Assembly: GCF_900129565.1 (NCBI RefSeq)
Contig: NZ_FQWD01000002.1
Location: 824,718 to 888,717 of the forward strand
DNA from: Marisediminitalea aggregata
GTDB taxonomy: Bacteria; Pseudomonadota; Gammaproteobacteria; Enterobacterales; Alteromonadaceae
Direction: 5' to 3'
Length of the DNA stretch: 64,000 nucleotides
A model generated the notes under the pieces. It did no database searches. It had not been told where the DNA came from and worked only from the letters and a program-made list of their open reading frames with translations. Shown here one piece after another: positions 26,320 to 35,833 of the stretch. The position numbers and the translations under genes are program-made. Every line of letters begins with the position of its first letter. The first letter of the stretch is position 1.

Positions 26320-27561
26320 ATGTTTGCTTTTATAGCTCGCCAACCCATTTTAGATCGGGAAAAGGATGTCTTCGGTTACGAATTGCTTTTTCGTGACGGC
26401 AAGTCTGGCGCTTACCCATCTCACGATGCCGATAAAGCGCGTTATATTGCAGAGCATTTTCATACGTTAGGTTTGGACGATATTTGCGGAGAAAAAACCT
26501 CCTTTATCAATTTCCAAAGCGAAACGCTGATTTCAGGACTGCCTACCGCGTTAAACCCGGAAACCGTGGTTATTGAGCTGTCTGATTATCCTATGCAGCA
26601 AACCGCACTGGTTGATGCCTGCAAACACGTTAAGCAACTCGGATTTAAACTGGCAATCGATGACCCGGGCATGATCAGTGGCCAGCATTCCATTTTTCCG
26701 CTTATCGATATTCTGAAAGTCGACGTTACCAAAGCCAATTACAACATTATCGAGAAAAACATCCCTCGGTTCCTGGCTTCGCATATTCAACTGGTGGCAG
26801 AGAACGTAGATAACCATGACGATTTCGTGGTGTGTCGGGATTTAGGTTTCGATTTCTTCCAAGGCTACTTTTTTGCGACCCCTGAGAAGAAGGTGCAGCG
26901 TCAGTTACCTGCGTCGAAAATGAACCTGGTGGACTTAATGGGCGAGAGTGCGAGTTCACAGTTCAACCTGGATCGCATCAACCAAATCGTAGAACGCGAT
27001 GCCGCTTTGTCATTTTTACTGCTGAAGTTCATTAACAACCCAACCGTTAATAAACGTTACAAGATCACCTCACTTCGTCACGCTTTAAATTACATGGGCG
27101 AAGTCGAAATTAAGAAGTTTATTGCCCTGCTGTCACTGGCGAATCTGGGTGACGACAAGCCTCTGGAGCTACTTCACATGTCGCTGGTGCGCGCGAAGTT
27201 TTATGACTTGCTGGCACAAGAGCGCGGACTCAACTCGGATCCCCCCATTGGTTTTCTGATTGGGCTGTTTTCACTGCTGGATGCCTTGTTAGATCAGGAA
27301 ATGCCTGACGTATTACGCCAGTTACCGTTAACCGATGAAGTGAACGATGCGTTGTTAGGTAAGTCAGCTGAGTTTAACCATTACAGCAAACTGGTTCGCG
27401 CCTTTGAGAGCGCGCTGTGGATGAACGTTATTCGTGAGTCACGTGAACTGAATATAGACCAGAAGTACTTACATAGTCTGTATAACCAGGCCATTGTGTG
27501 GGGCAACGGCATCCGTCAGACTATTTCGAACTATTTCCCCAAGAAAGTCGTTACTAAATAG
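26320..27561 (+). CDS. EAL-HDOD signalling protein, degenerate EAL domain (copy 2)
   Basis: This 413-residue paralogue of the preceding gene shares the opening MFA-IARQPI, YELLFRDG, and FINNPTVNKR and the following ITSLRHALNYMGEVEIKKFIALLSLANL. Its EAL motif is also ELL and the catalytic loop reads DDPGMI, so phosphodiesterase activity is unlikely. It starts at ATG 26320, 135 bp after copy 1, and has its own upstream region. Divergence between copies is spread over the whole length, which argues for an old duplication rather than a recent one. Confidence 0.88.
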   Translation: MFAFIARQPILDREKDVFGYELLFRDGKSGAYPSHDADKARYIAEHFHTLGLDDICGEKTSFINFQSETLISGLPTALNPETVVIELSDYPMQQTALVDACKHVKQLGFKLAIDDPGMISGQHSIFPLIDILKVDVTKANYNIIEKNIPRFLASHIQLVAENVDNHDDFVVCRDLGFDFFQGYFFATPEKKVQRQLPASKMNLVDLMGESASSQFNLDRINQIVERDAALSFLLLKFINNPTVNKRYKITSLRHALNYMGEVEIKKFIALLSLANLGDDKPLELLHMSLVRAKFYDLLAQERGLNSDPPIGFLIGLFSLLDALLDQEMPDVLRQLPLTDEVNDALLGKSAEFNHYSKLVRAFESALWMNVIRESRELNIDQKYLHSLYNQAIVWGNGIRQTISNYFPKKVVTK

Positions 27562-27670
27562 TCCCTGTTTCGAGTTCACTGAGCAGCGTCCTTGGGCGTT
27601 TTATGTGAATCGGAGCGCCTACATCGTCTCTGTGTGTTAACATCGACCTGAATCGCGTACTTCCCGGTCA

Positions 27671-27698
27671 TCCCTGAATCGCGCAGCGATATCAGGGA
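27671..27698. repeat. REP-like imperfect hairpin overlapping the acpH stop
   Basis: TCCCTGAATCGC (27671-27682) pairs with GCGAT-A-TCAGGGA (27686-27698) with a 3-base loop and one bulged A. It includes the acpH stop codon. No T-run follows on either strand, so a repeat element is as likely as a terminator. Confidence 0.4.
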
Positions 27699-28303
27699 CC
27701 TAAAACCTCAACGGCAACGCCAGGTTCAGGGCCATTGTGCTGAATATACTGCAACAGATCGGGAAACAGGCTAAGAAACGCCGACTCGAAGGTGTCATAA
27801 TGGCGTTCTACTTCCTCAATACTGCCATGAAAATGGTGTTTGAATCGGATACGACTTGCAGTGCGCTCCAGCACTACATTTAGCTGTGCCATATCATCGT
27901 AACTATCCAGCCAACGGTCTGTCACCATACTGCTAACCATTCGCTGCATGGTAGCGGGCATGTCAGGCAGATTAGCCGACAGATTTGAATAGGCATGCTC
28001 AGTAAACTGCGACACGGGTGTGGCCAAAAAACGCTGCCAGTGCACCAACAGGAAGTGGTCAAAGCAAATATCCAGCAAGATACCGGCAAAGCGCCTGCGC
28101 TGTGTGCTGACCTGTTGCTTCGCAGCAATGACTGCAGGGTGGCTATCCGTAAACTTATCGACCAGCAGGTGATTAGTCACCCCTGCCTGTACAGATTCAG
28201 AAAAGGCCGTCACTTTTACGCCACGGCGAAAATCGCCTAACAGATTGCCAAAATACGAGTCGGCATGCGGTTGCGACAAAACCAAGTGAGCCAGATAGTT
28301 CAC
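27692..28303 (-). CDS. acpH: ACP phosphodiesterase (DUF479)
   Basis: This 203-residue enzyme should remove the phosphopantetheine group from acyl carrier protein. It matches AcpH at MNYLAHLVLSQP, YFGNLLGDF, VDKFTDSHP, ILLDICFDHFLLVHW and the late HYDTFESAFLSLFPDL. The start is GTG 28303 with AGGGG ahead of it. It lies 39 bp after ftsX on the same strand, so it probably extends the ftsYEX transcript. Confidence 0.9.
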   Translation of the reverse strand: MNYLAHLVLSQPHADSYFGNLLGDFRRGVKVTAFSESVQAGVTNHLLVDKFTDSHPAVIAAKQQVSTQRRRFAGILLDICFDHFLLVHWQRFLATPVSQFTEHAYSNLSANLPDMPATMQRMVSSMVTDRWLDSYDDMAQLNVVLERTASRIRFKHHFHGSIEEVERHYDTFESAFLSLFPDLLQYIQHNGPEPGVAVEVLGP

Positions 28304-28342
28304 CTGGCTGCCCCTGCACGCAGGGCGGGCACAACCACAAGG

Positions 28343-29323
28343 TTATTTTGGTTCAATTTCTCGCACATGTCGTTGTACAGATATCAGTGAACCGACCAAG
28401 CCCAGCAACACAGACAACCCCAGCATGGTAAACAACGCCGTCCCGGTCAGCCCCGTGATTCGGAAGCTTTTGTCGTATAGCGCAGCAAATGCCTGAATAC
28501 TGCTGTCCATCCACCACAAAATCAGGATAACGGCCATCCAGGCAATGACCCCACCGAGCAGACCGTACCAAAACCCCGTGTACAGAAACGGGCGGTGAAT
28601 AAAGCTGTCAGTCGCACCAACCAGCTTCATTACCAGAATTTCATCGCGTTTATTTAAAATGTTCAGCCGGATGGTATTGCCAACTATGAGAATGACGGCA
28701 ATAAACAGCAGCACACCGATAATCGTAACCAGTTCCGTGGCAATATTCAGGAACCGATACAGGCGCTCCAGCCATTCTATATCCAGCTTGCCAATATCCA
28801 CTTCGCGCTGCTGTTGTAACTTTTCCAGTAACAATCGCGCCGAGGTAGGGGCGACATGTTTTTCATTCGGCGTGACCAGAACCACATCTGGTAATGGGTT
28901 TGACTCCAGATACTTAACTGCATCGCCCAGGCCAGACAGTTGCTGAAACTCAGCTAATGCATCGTCGGCGGGAATATACACCACGCGGTCAATTTCAGAC
29001 CAGGTCTGCAGCCGCGTAAGCAGTTGCTGAGCACTGCCCGCGGAAGTGCCGGGCTTCAGAAACAAAGAAATCTCGGCAGCCTGTTCCCAGCCAGCACTGA
29101 TTTTTTCGGTATTTTTAACCAGGATATACAACGTACTCGGTAACGTAATACTTAACCCCAATACGCCAATGGTCATTAGTGAGGCCGCCGGCTGACGCCA
29201 CAACTCACCTAAGCTCCCCAGTGCCTGTCTGACATGATTAACGAAGAACATGACTATACGTTGCAGGATATTGATCTTACGCTCGCTAGCGCCCTGGCTA
29301 CGGCCTTTAAACAAGATACTCAT
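28343..29323 (-). CDS. ftsX: FtsX, cell-division ABC transporter-like permease
   Basis: This 326-residue membrane protein has a cytoplasmic N-terminus, a first membrane segment near 47-70, a large periplasmic domain (about 75-205) and three further membrane segments (near 210-235, 255-280 and 295-318). LNILNKRDEILVMKLVGATDSFIHRPFLYTG is the typical permease loop. With FtsE it relays division signals to periplasmic murein-hydrolase activators. Its ATG overlaps the ftsE stop by 4 bases. Confidence 0.97.
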   Translation of the reverse strand: MSILFKGRSQGASERKINILQRIVMFFVNHVRQALGSLGELWRQPAASLMTIGVLGLSITLPSTLYILVKNTEKISAGWEQAAEISLFLKPGTSAGSAQQLLTRLQTWSEIDRVVYIPADDALAEFQQLSGLGDAVKYLESNPLPDVVLVTPNEKHVAPTSARLLLEKLQQQREVDIGKLDIEWLERLYRFLNIATELVTIIGVLLFIAVILIVGNTIRLNILNKRDEILVMKLVGATDSFIHRPFLYTGFWYGLLGGVIAWMAVILILWWMDSSIQAFAALYDKSFRITGLTGTALFTMLGLSVLLGLVGSLISVQRHVREIEPK

Positions 29324-30003
29324 AGCAAGTCCTCATCTTCGGTTAGGCCGTCGGTTATCATTTTGCCGTTTTTCAAGGTGAGCGTGCGATACTTCATTCG
29401 GGCGATAAGCCCCAGATCATGGGTGGCGATGAGCACAGATACACCGGCCTGATTGAAATCTTCGAACAACCGCACAATTTCCATCGACAGCTTGGGATCC
29501 AGGTTTCCGGTAGGCTCATCAGCCAGTAACAGCGGCGGCTTGTTTACCACTGCCCGGGCAATACCAACACGCTGTTGCTCACCACCAGACAGAGTAATGG
29601 GCAAATTACGCGCTTTGCTGCGAAGCCCCACCATTTCAAGCGCGGCATCGACACGCTTGCTGATTTCTTTGTGGGAGTAGCCTTCAATCACCAGTGGCAG
29701 GGCGACATTGTCGAATACGGTTTTTTCCATCAACAACTGGTGGCTCTGGAAAATCATCCCGATATCCCGTCGGATGTAGGCGATTTGACGGCGTTTGATC
29801 ACGTTCAGGTCATGGCCATTGATGAGCACTCGCCCCACGGTGGGACGCTCCATAATGCTAATCAGTTTGAGCAGCGTACTTTTACCGGCACCAGAATGAC
29901 CGGTTAAGAAAGCCATTTCGCCCTGTGCTATGTGAAAATCCACTTTTGACAAGGCCCGTTGTCCACCGGGATACGTCTTGCTTACCTGCTCAAATCTGAT
30001 CAT
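29320..30003 (-). CDS. ftsE: FtsE, cell-division ATPase
   Basis: This 227-residue ABC ATPase has Walker [10 protein letters not shown], signature [14 protein letters not shown], Walker [13 protein letters not shown] and the switch His in [11 protein letters not shown]. It works with FtsX at the division septum. It sits between ftsY (44 bp upstream) and ftsX (4-base overlap), the conserved ftsYEX order. Confidence 0.98.
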   Translation of the reverse strand: MIRFEQVSKTYPGGQRALSKVDFHIAQGEMAFLTGHSGAGKSTLLKLISIMERPTVGRVLINGHDLNVIKRRQIAYIRRDIGMIFQSHQLLMEKTVFDNVALPLVIEGYSHKEISKRVDAALEMVGLRSKARNLPITLSGGEQQRVGIARAVVNKPPLLLADEPTGNLDPKLSMEIVRLFEDFNQAGVSVLIATHDLGLIARMKYRTLTLKNGKMITDGLTEDEDLL

Positions 30004-30047
30004 CGTTGATCCTGACTGCTGATTATTGTTGTTATTGTGCCTCGCGC

Positions 30048-31274
30048 TTATTCGCCTTTTTCTGCCTCGGCAAATAACGCCTCGATGAATTCATCGCCAT
30101 TGAAACTGCGCAAATCGTCAATGCCTTCACCTACCCCAATGTAACGAATAGGAATACCAAACTGATCGGCGATAGCAAAAATGACACCGCCTTTGGCGGT
30201 CCCATCCAACTTGGTTAAGGTAATGCCGCTAAGCCCAACTGCCTGATTAAACAGTTTGGCCTGACTGACAGCATTCTGACCGGTACCGGCATCCAGTGTC
30301 AGCATAACTTCATGGGGCGCAGACGGGTTAATTTTCTTCATTACCCGTACTACTTTTTTCAATTCTTCCATTAAGTTATCTTTGTTTTGCAGGCGTCCGG
30401 CAGTATCGGCAATTAATATATCAATACCGCGAGCCTTCGCCGATTGCAAGGCATCAAATAGCACAGACGCGCTGTCTGACCCAGTTGGCTGTGCAATCAC
30501 CGGGATATTGTTGCGCTCTCCCCAGACCTGGAGCTGTTCTACTGCAGCGGCACGGAAGGTATCACCGGCAGCCAGCATAACTTTCTTTCCATCCTGCTGA
30601 AACTGCTTGGCCAGTTTACCAATCGTGGTTGTTTTACCTACGCCGTTAACGCCAACCATTAAAATAACAAAAGGCCCTTCGCTATTGTCGTGCTGTGCAA
30701 TCACTTCCGGGAGGGGTTTGTCGACATTCTGTAGCATTTGCTTTAGCTGCCCTTTCAGCAGCTCATAAAGCGCATCACCGTCTTTTAACTGAGACAATTT
30801 CGCTTGCTCGGTCAGTTGCTTGATGATTTTACCTGTTGTGTCCATGCCCACATCGGCCACCAGCAACTGGGTTTCCAATTCCTCGTACAGGTCTTCGTCG
30901 ATGGTTTTACCTTTAAACAGGCTGACGATGCCGCTACCCAGATTAGCCTTGGTTCGGGACAGGCTGGCTTTCAGGCGTCCAAAGAACGACTTTTTCTCTT
31001 CTACCGGCTTTTCGGAAGCTGGTACTGGAGTTGCTACAGGCTCAGTCACTGCTGCAGGCGCCTGAGTAGGTTCTTCAACAAGCTCAACGTCAGGCACATC
31101 GTTGTTTTCTGCAACTTCGGGTTCCGCGGCTAACTCAACAACCGCAGGCTCCACCGGCGCGTCAGCGTCTGGTGTGATATCGGCAGGTACGTCTGCAGGC
31201 TCGGTTGCTGGCACGTCGTTCTGTGGTTTTTCTTCGGGCTTTTTCTTGTTCAACCAGCCAAAAAGTTTAGACAT
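30048..31274 (-). CDS. ftsY: FtsY, signal recognition particle receptor
   Basis: This 408-residue GTPase docks SRP-ribosome complexes on the inner membrane. The first 95 residues are an acidic, Pro/Ala/Val-rich A domain. The NG domain follows with G1 GVNGVGKTTTIGKLAKQF, DTFRAAAVEQL, G3 DTAGRLQNKDNLMEEL and G4 TKLDGTAKGG. MSKLFGWLNKKKPEEK at the N-terminus is the usual lipid-contacting start. It heads ftsY-ftsE-ftsX and is divergent from rsmD. Confidence 0.98.
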   Translation of the reverse strand: MSKLFGWLNKKKPEEKPQNDVPATEPADVPADITPDADAPVEPAVVELAAEPEVAENNDVPDVELVEEPTQAPAAVTEPVATPVPASEKPVEEKKSFFGRLKASLSRTKANLGSGIVSLFKGKTIDEDLYEELETQLLVADVGMDTTGKIIKQLTEQAKLSQLKDGDALYELLKGQLKQMLQNVDKPLPEVIAQHDNSEGPFVILMVGVNGVGKTTTIGKLAKQFQQDGKKVMLAAGDTFRAAAVEQLQVWGERNNIPVIAQPTGSDSASVLFDALQSAKARGIDILIADTAGRLQNKDNLMEELKKVVRVMKKINPSAPHEVMLTLDAGTGQNAVSQAKLFNQAVGLSGITLTKLDGTAKGGVIFAIADQFGIPIRYIGVGEGIDDLRSFNGDEFIEALFAEAEKGE

Positions 31275-31367
31275 AGTTTTGACAAATCCTTACTGAGAAT
31301 CCGCTTTGTGCGGTAAACTGGATACAAATAGAATCAATATCGGCGAATAATAGCATTCTCTGGCACA

Positions 31368-31952
31368 ATGAATCGAGTAGCAAAAAAATCTCAACGCCAA
31401 TCGGGGCGTAGCGGCAGTGTAAGAATAATCAGCGGACAATGGCGAGGACGGCGTTTACCCGTGCTCGACGCAGAGGGCTTGAGGCCGAGCACCGACCGTA
31501 CCCGCGAGACTCTGTTTAACTGGTTAATGGCCGATGTCCAGGACGCAAAAGTGCTGGATGTGTTCGCCGGTTCAGGGGTGTTGGGGTTGGAATCCTTATC
31601 GCGCTATGCCAGTGACGCCACGTTTATTGAAAAAAACAGCCAGGCAGTGGCCCAGCTAAAGAAAAACCTAACCCTGTTGAAAGCCCAGGCAGCCGTTCAT
31701 CAGGGCGATGCACTGCAGGTTTTAGCGGGACTTTCACAGCCCTATGACCTTATTTTCATCGACCCGCCGTTTCAGCACGACCTGGTTAACCCGACACTGA
31801 ATGCGCTGCAACAACACGGGTTAATTGCTGAGCATGCCAAAATCTATGTCGAGCAGGAAGCCAATGCGCCGCAGTTGGTTTTACCTGAAGGATTAAGCGT
31901 GCTGAAACAAAAACACACCGGTCAGCTGAGCTATTATCTACTCACCGCCTGA
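31368..31952 (+). CDS. rsmD: 16S rRNA (guanine-966-N2)-methyltransferase
   Basis: This 194-residue SAM-dependent methyltransferase opens with a basic stretch, then VRIISGQWRGRRLPV, LRPSTDRTRETLFNWL, the SAM motif VLDVFAGSGVLGLESLSR and the catalytic DPPF in LIFIDPPFQHD. It modifies G966 of 16S rRNA. Divergence from ftsY is conserved in gammaproteobacteria. Confidence 0.97.
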   Translation: MNRVAKKSQRQSGRSGSVRIISGQWRGRRLPVLDAEGLRPSTDRTRETLFNWLMADVQDAKVLDVFAGSGVLGLESLSRYASDATFIEKNSQAVAQLKKNLTLLKAQAAVHQGDALQVLAGLSQPYDLIFIDPPFQHDLVNPTLNALQQHGLIAEHAKIYVEQEANAPQLVLPEGLSVLKQKHTGQLSYYLLTA

Positions 31953-31978
31953 CCCCAGCCTGTGCGTGCCACAGTGCG

Positions 31979-32557
31979 TTAATCCCGAGCGATACCGATA
32001 TTGCTAATCCCTTCACTGGCAGCAATGTCTTTTAGCAATTTAAGCTTTTCCAACCAGGGTTTGTCGCTTTGCACGGTATCGAGCAGCTCTTGCTGAATCG
32101 CTATCTCAAACTCCATCAAGGGGTGTGATTTTACTGTCTCGTCGGTGGCTTCGTCTGTAGCCAGCAAGTAAGCTTCTACACTGCCCTGTGACAGCTTACT
32201 CACCACAACCGCGCCTTGCGGATCATCTTTGAGTATCAGGTTGATGGTTGCCGACATCGCAATAGCAGCATCAATCGCCGGGTACACGCCATAGGTATCA
32301 AAATCACTGGTATCTGGCGTGGCTTCTTCCACTTTTTCCAATTGAGTTGCAAAGTTTACTTTGCTTTTGGGATTGCCCAGCACTTCCCACATCAGACTCA
32401 GACAATGTGTCAGCACCGACGGATCACCATACTCAGTGACTTCACAAAACAACTGATAATTTGGCACCATTCTATCCAGCAACGCAACGCTAAATGCAAT
32501 AGCATTGCGCCCCTCTAACGCGCGCACCTGTGCAAAGGTGGACAGTTTCTTTTTCAA
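31979..32557 (-). CDS. yjaG: YjaG-family DUF416 protein
   Basis: This 192-residue soluble protein starts at TTG 32557 (GGAG seven bases before). It shows the DUF416 pattern: FCALL-type start FSVALLDRMVPNYQLFCEVTEYGD, LWEVL, DTYGVYPAIDAAIAM, GSVEAYL and HPLMEFEIAIQQELLD. The function is unknown. It lies 15 bp after yhgN on the same strand. Confidence 0.88.
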   Translation of the reverse strand: MKKKLSTFAQVRALEGRNAIAFSVALLDRMVPNYQLFCEVTEYGDPSVLTHCLSLMWEVLGNPKSKVNFATQLEKVEEATPDTSDFDTYGVYPAIDAAIAMSATINLILKDDPQGAVVVSKLSQGSVEAYLLATDEATDETVKSHPLMEFEIAIQQELLDTVQSDKPWLEKLKLLKDIAASEGISNIGIARD

Positions 32558-32572
32558 AATACGTCTCCTGGG

Positions 32573-33169
32573 CTAGCTTACATGTGAAAAGTAAGTACCC
32601 ACTCCGTTTAAAAACATTTGTATTGCAATCATCACCAGAATCATGCCCATCAGGCGCTCCATCGCGGCCAGCCCTCGCTCGCCCAATATCCGATGAAATA
32701 CGCCGGAGAAAAGTAAAATAGCAGCACTGACAATCCAGGCAGCACCCAACGCCAACGCCCAATCCCCCATTCGGTCAGGGCTTTGGTTTGATAACAAGAT
32801 AAGTGCAGCCAATGTGGAAGGACCGGCAATCAACGGGATTGCCAGCGGCACAATGTAAGGCTCTTCTCCCGCCGCCAGACCTATCGGGCTGGCGCCTTTT
32901 ACCGGAAAAATCATCTTCAGCGCTATCAAAAACAAAATAATCCCACCGGCAATACTTACCGTTTCCTGCTTCACATTTAAGAAATCCAGCACGGCTTGAC
33001 CGCTGAACAGAAAGACATACAGGATGACCAGCGCAAACAGCAGTTCCCGGACCAGAATGAACCGGCGTCGTTTGGGCTCGATCATTTTTAACACCGACAT
33101 AAAAATCGGCAGGTTGCCCAGTGGGTCCATAATCAAAAACAGCATCACCGCTGCAGACCAGGTATCCAT
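32573..33169 (-). CDS. yhgN: MarC/YhgN-family inner membrane protein
   Basis: This 198-residue protein has six membrane segments and the MarC-family repeats: FLIMDPLGNLPIFMSVL near the N-terminus and PLAIPLIAGPSTLAALILL in the middle, with GERGLAAMERLMGMILVMIAIQMFLNG at the end. The length matches E. coli YhgN. The family's transport role is unproven. AGAGG precedes the ATG at 33169. It is probably cotranscribed with yjaG. Confidence 0.92.
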   Translation of the reverse strand: MDTWSAAVMLFLIMDPLGNLPIFMSVLKMIEPKRRRFILVRELLFALVILYVFLFSGQAVLDFLNVKQETVSIAGGIILFLIALKMIFPVKGASPIGLAAGEEPYIVPLAIPLIAGPSTLAALILLSNQSPDRMGDWALALGAAWIVSAAILLFSGVFHRILGERGLAAMERLMGMILVMIAIQMFLNGVGTYFSHVS

Positions 33170-33344
33170 TTATATCCTCTTTATGGAAAACTCTTCGTAA
33201 TCAACCGGTAGTGATTGCGCTAAATATAGCAATGCGCTTATAAGATTGCCTTTGTTTTGTAACGCATTAATGATTAACTTTTTATTCACAAATGTACATT
33301 TATGCGCTTTACTTTACCTACCCTAATCGAGACAGGTAACAAAA

Positions 33345-33527
33345 ATGAGTTTAATGACAGTCCAGGAAGTAGCGGACTTCCTAAATGTGCAAGAAATTCG
33401 CGTTGAACGCTTACAGCGCGAGAGTTTACTGGTTGCCAAAGACAAAGACCAGAACGGGAATCCTCTGTTCGACCGCAGTGACGTCGAAAAATATAAAACA
33501 CTGGCAGAGCGATTGGGCGGCATTTAA
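33345..33527 (+). CDS. Small helix-turn-helix (excisionase-like fold) protein
   Basis: This 60-residue protein is a single winged helix of the MerR/excisionase type: MTVQEVADFLNVQEIRVERLQRE, then PLFDRSDVEKYKTLAERLGG. It starts at ATG 33345 with ACAGGT upstream. No integrase, phage gene or attachment site is nearby, so a role in excision is unlikely; it could be a small DNA-binding regulator. It is convergent with pepB and its stop lies 68 bp from the pepB stop. Confidence 0.75.
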   Translation: MSLMTVQEVADFLNVQEIRVERLQRESLLVAKDKDQNGNPLFDRSDVEKYKTLAERLGGI

Positions 33528-33595
33528 CCTCCCCATCGCCATGCATTCTTATTCTTTGCACCAGTTTGATACAAGGCGAACCGGTGCTGTCTTTG

Positions 33596-34879
33596 TCAGC
33601 CTTCGGCGCGTAGAAATGCCGCCAGAGTTTTAATTCCGGCCCCGGTACCGCCAGCAGGCATTTCCGCATTTGCACTTCCATGATATGCCGCCGCCAGATC
33701 CAGATGCAACCAACCCTGTTCATTGCCAGTCACAAAGCGCGATAAAAACCCAGCAGCATTCGATGCACCACCAGCGCCCCCGCCTTTTTGTGCCCGTGAA
33801 TTTGCAGTATCGGCAAATGACGAAGGACAACGATCCTGATGCCAAGGTTCTAAAGGTAACGGCCAGAAGCGCTCTTGCTCGGACTCCGCTACTTTTAAGA
33901 GTGATTGAGACAAAGAAGGATTAAGACTGAATACTGCGTGGTAATCATAACCCAGCGCAACCGTCGCCGCGCCAGTTAGCGTAGCGGCATCAACGATATA
34001 CTTAGCCTGAGACTCGACAGCGGCAATCAAGCCATCTGCCAGCACCAGACGGCCTTCTGCGTCGGTATTCACTATTTCAACCGTGGTGCCGTTTTTATAC
34101 GTCAGAATATCACCTAATTTATAGGCATGACCGCTCACCAGATTTTCCGCGCAACACAGGAACAATTTAACCCGCTTGTTGAGCCCTTGCATAATGGCCA
34201 GCCCCAACGCACCGGTCACGGTTGCAGCACCGCCCATATCGCATTTCATATCCAGCATACCTTCACTGGACTTCATGCTGTAACCGCCGCTGTCAAACGT
34301 AATGCCTTTACCTACCAATGCAGTGGATACAGGCGTATCGCTCAGGCCACCCGGGTTATAATCGAGCTGCAGGAATACCGGCTCGCGATCGCTACCTCGT
34401 CCCACATTATAAATGCCAGTCCAACCCTGAGCCTGCAACGCTTCGCCTGTAACGAGCTGATAGCTTACTGCATCGGGTGCCAGCGACTTTAACCAGTCTG
34501 CGGCTCTTTGTGCCAATGCCATTGGCGATAGGACTTCAGGCGTGTCATTAATCAGCTTGCGCGTGAACAACAATGCAGAGAATGCCTTTTCCAGCTCGGC
34601 CTTGTCACTGTTGTCGCAAAACACCACTCTACCTGGCTTAAACGGACGGGTATAGCTGCCTGCAAAGGTCCACTGTTCGTTCTTTTTCCACGTATCAACA
34701 AGGGTTACAACCGGTATGTTCATGCTGTCGAGCTGACGCGCAGCACGTCGAATGACCCGCAAACGGTCCTGATTTCCATTGATGTGAATCAGTGCCTGAT
34801 TCCCGGCAAAACTCAGCACGGCTTTCTCACCCCAGCTGATATCGGCGGGTGTATCCGTGATCTTCACTTGCATGTCAGT
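33596..34879 (-). CDS. pepB: Peptidase B, M17 leucyl aminopeptidase
   Basis: This 427-residue enzyme equals E. coli PepB in length. I start it at ATG 34879, which has GAGG six bases upstream; an ATG five codons earlier has no ribosome-binding site. The M17 metal and catalytic blocks are present: LVGKGITFDSGGYSMKSSEGM with the Lys and Asp, MKCDMGGAATV, NTDAEGRLVLADGL (family signature) and the late WLHLDLA. It releases N-terminal residues from peptides in the cytoplasm. It is divergent from sfsA with only 36 bp between. Confidence 0.96.
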   Translation of the reverse strand, partial: TDMQVKITDTPADISWGEKAVLSFAGNQALIHINGNQDRLRVIRRAARQLDSMNIPVVTLVDTWKKNEQWTFAGSYTRPFKPGRVVFCDNSDKAELEKAFSALLFTRKLINDTPEVLSPMALAQRAADWLKSLAPDAVSYQLVTGEALQAQGWTGIYNVGRGSDREPVFLQLDYNPGGLSDTPVSTALVGKGITFDSGGYSMKSSEGMLDMKCDMGGAATVTGALGLAIMQGLNKRVKLFLCCAENLVSGHAYKLGDILTYKNGTTVEIVNTDAEGRLVLADGLIAAVESQAKYIVDAATLTGAATVALGYDYHAVFSLNPSLSQSLLKVAESEQERFWPLPLEPWHQDRCPSSFADTANSRAQKGGGAGGASNAAGFLSRFVTGNEQGWLHLDLAAAYHGSANAEMPAGGTGAGIKTLAAFLRAEG

Positions 34880-34915
34880 CATAATAATCCTCATGTTTTA
34901 TAACGTGATTCTTTT

Positions 34916-35620
34916 ATGCAGTTTACTTCACCTTTGCTACGCGGCACACTGATTCGTCGATATAAACGTTTTTTTGCCGATATTTTGCTCGACTCCAGCG
35001 AAGAAATTACCGCGCACTGTCCGAATACTGGCGCCATGACAGGTTGTGCGCAGCCCGGCTTTACTGCCTATGTCAGCCCCGCTAACAACCCAAAGCGTAA
35101 ACTTAAATTCACATGGGAGTTAGCCGTTACCCCGGAAAAGCAGTGGATTGGTATTAACACTCAGCACGCCAATACACTCGCTCATGAAGCGATTGAACAG
35201 CGCGTACACCCGATTTTTGAAGACCTTCAGGACATTCGTCGGGAAGTAACGTCGCCAGACGGTCAGTCGAGATTCGATTTTTGCCTTACTCAGCGAGACG
35301 GCAGCCTGCGCTACCTGGAAGTAAAATCCGTTACTTTAGCCGAAGGAAATCAGGGCTACTTCCCGGATGCAGTCACATCGCGGGGAACTAAACATGTTCA
35401 GGGGCTGGCTGAATTGGCCAGAGCCGGTACCCATACTTGCTTGCTGTTTTGTGTGCAGCACAGCGCCATTGAACAGGTCAGCGTTGCACGGCATATCGAC
35501 CCGGCTTATGCGGCTGCAGTCACCGACGCGGTTGCAGCCGGCGTGCAAATCATTGCTGTAGGCTGCGAAATGAGCCAAGAAAAAATCACTATAAATCAAT
35601 TACTCCCAGTTATTTTATAA
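34916..35620 (+). CDS. sfsA: SfsA, sugar fermentation stimulation protein homologue
   Basis: This 234-residue protein has the SfsA core: RYKRFFADILLDSSEEITAHCPNTGAM, LKFTWELAV, IGINTQHAN, RFDFCL, YLEVKSVTLAEGNQGYFPDAVTSRGTKHV and FCVQH. The FDFCL, EVKS and later residues resemble a PD-(D/E)XK nuclease core. The biological role is unsettled; E. coli SfsA was linked to maltose genes. Position just before dksA matches enterobacteria. Confidence 0.95.
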   Translation: MQFTSPLLRGTLIRRYKRFFADILLDSSEEITAHCPNTGAMTGCAQPGFTAYVSPANNPKRKLKFTWELAVTPEKQWIGINTQHANTLAHEAIEQRVHPIFEDLQDIRREVTSPDGQSRFDFCLTQRDGSLRYLEVKSVTLAEGNQGYFPDAVTSRGTKHVQGLAELARAGTHTCLLFCVQHSAIEQVSVARHIDPAYAAAVTDAVAAGVQIIAVGCEMSQEKITINQLLPVIL

Positions 35621-35833
35621 AAAAAGAGTTGATTTTTAAGAAATGAACGGCATATTTGCGGCTTGCTGAAAAAAGCCTGTACCTTGAAGTACAGCAAAAG
35701 GGTGTGCGATTAATAGGAAGCGCATGCCATAATCAGTCATAGACACTTTACGTTGCCTGTACAACACGATTCTGTTATAGATATCCGTTTATTTCAGGAC
35801 ATTTAGGGTGTCGTAGTGTAGGAGAAGTGGCAC

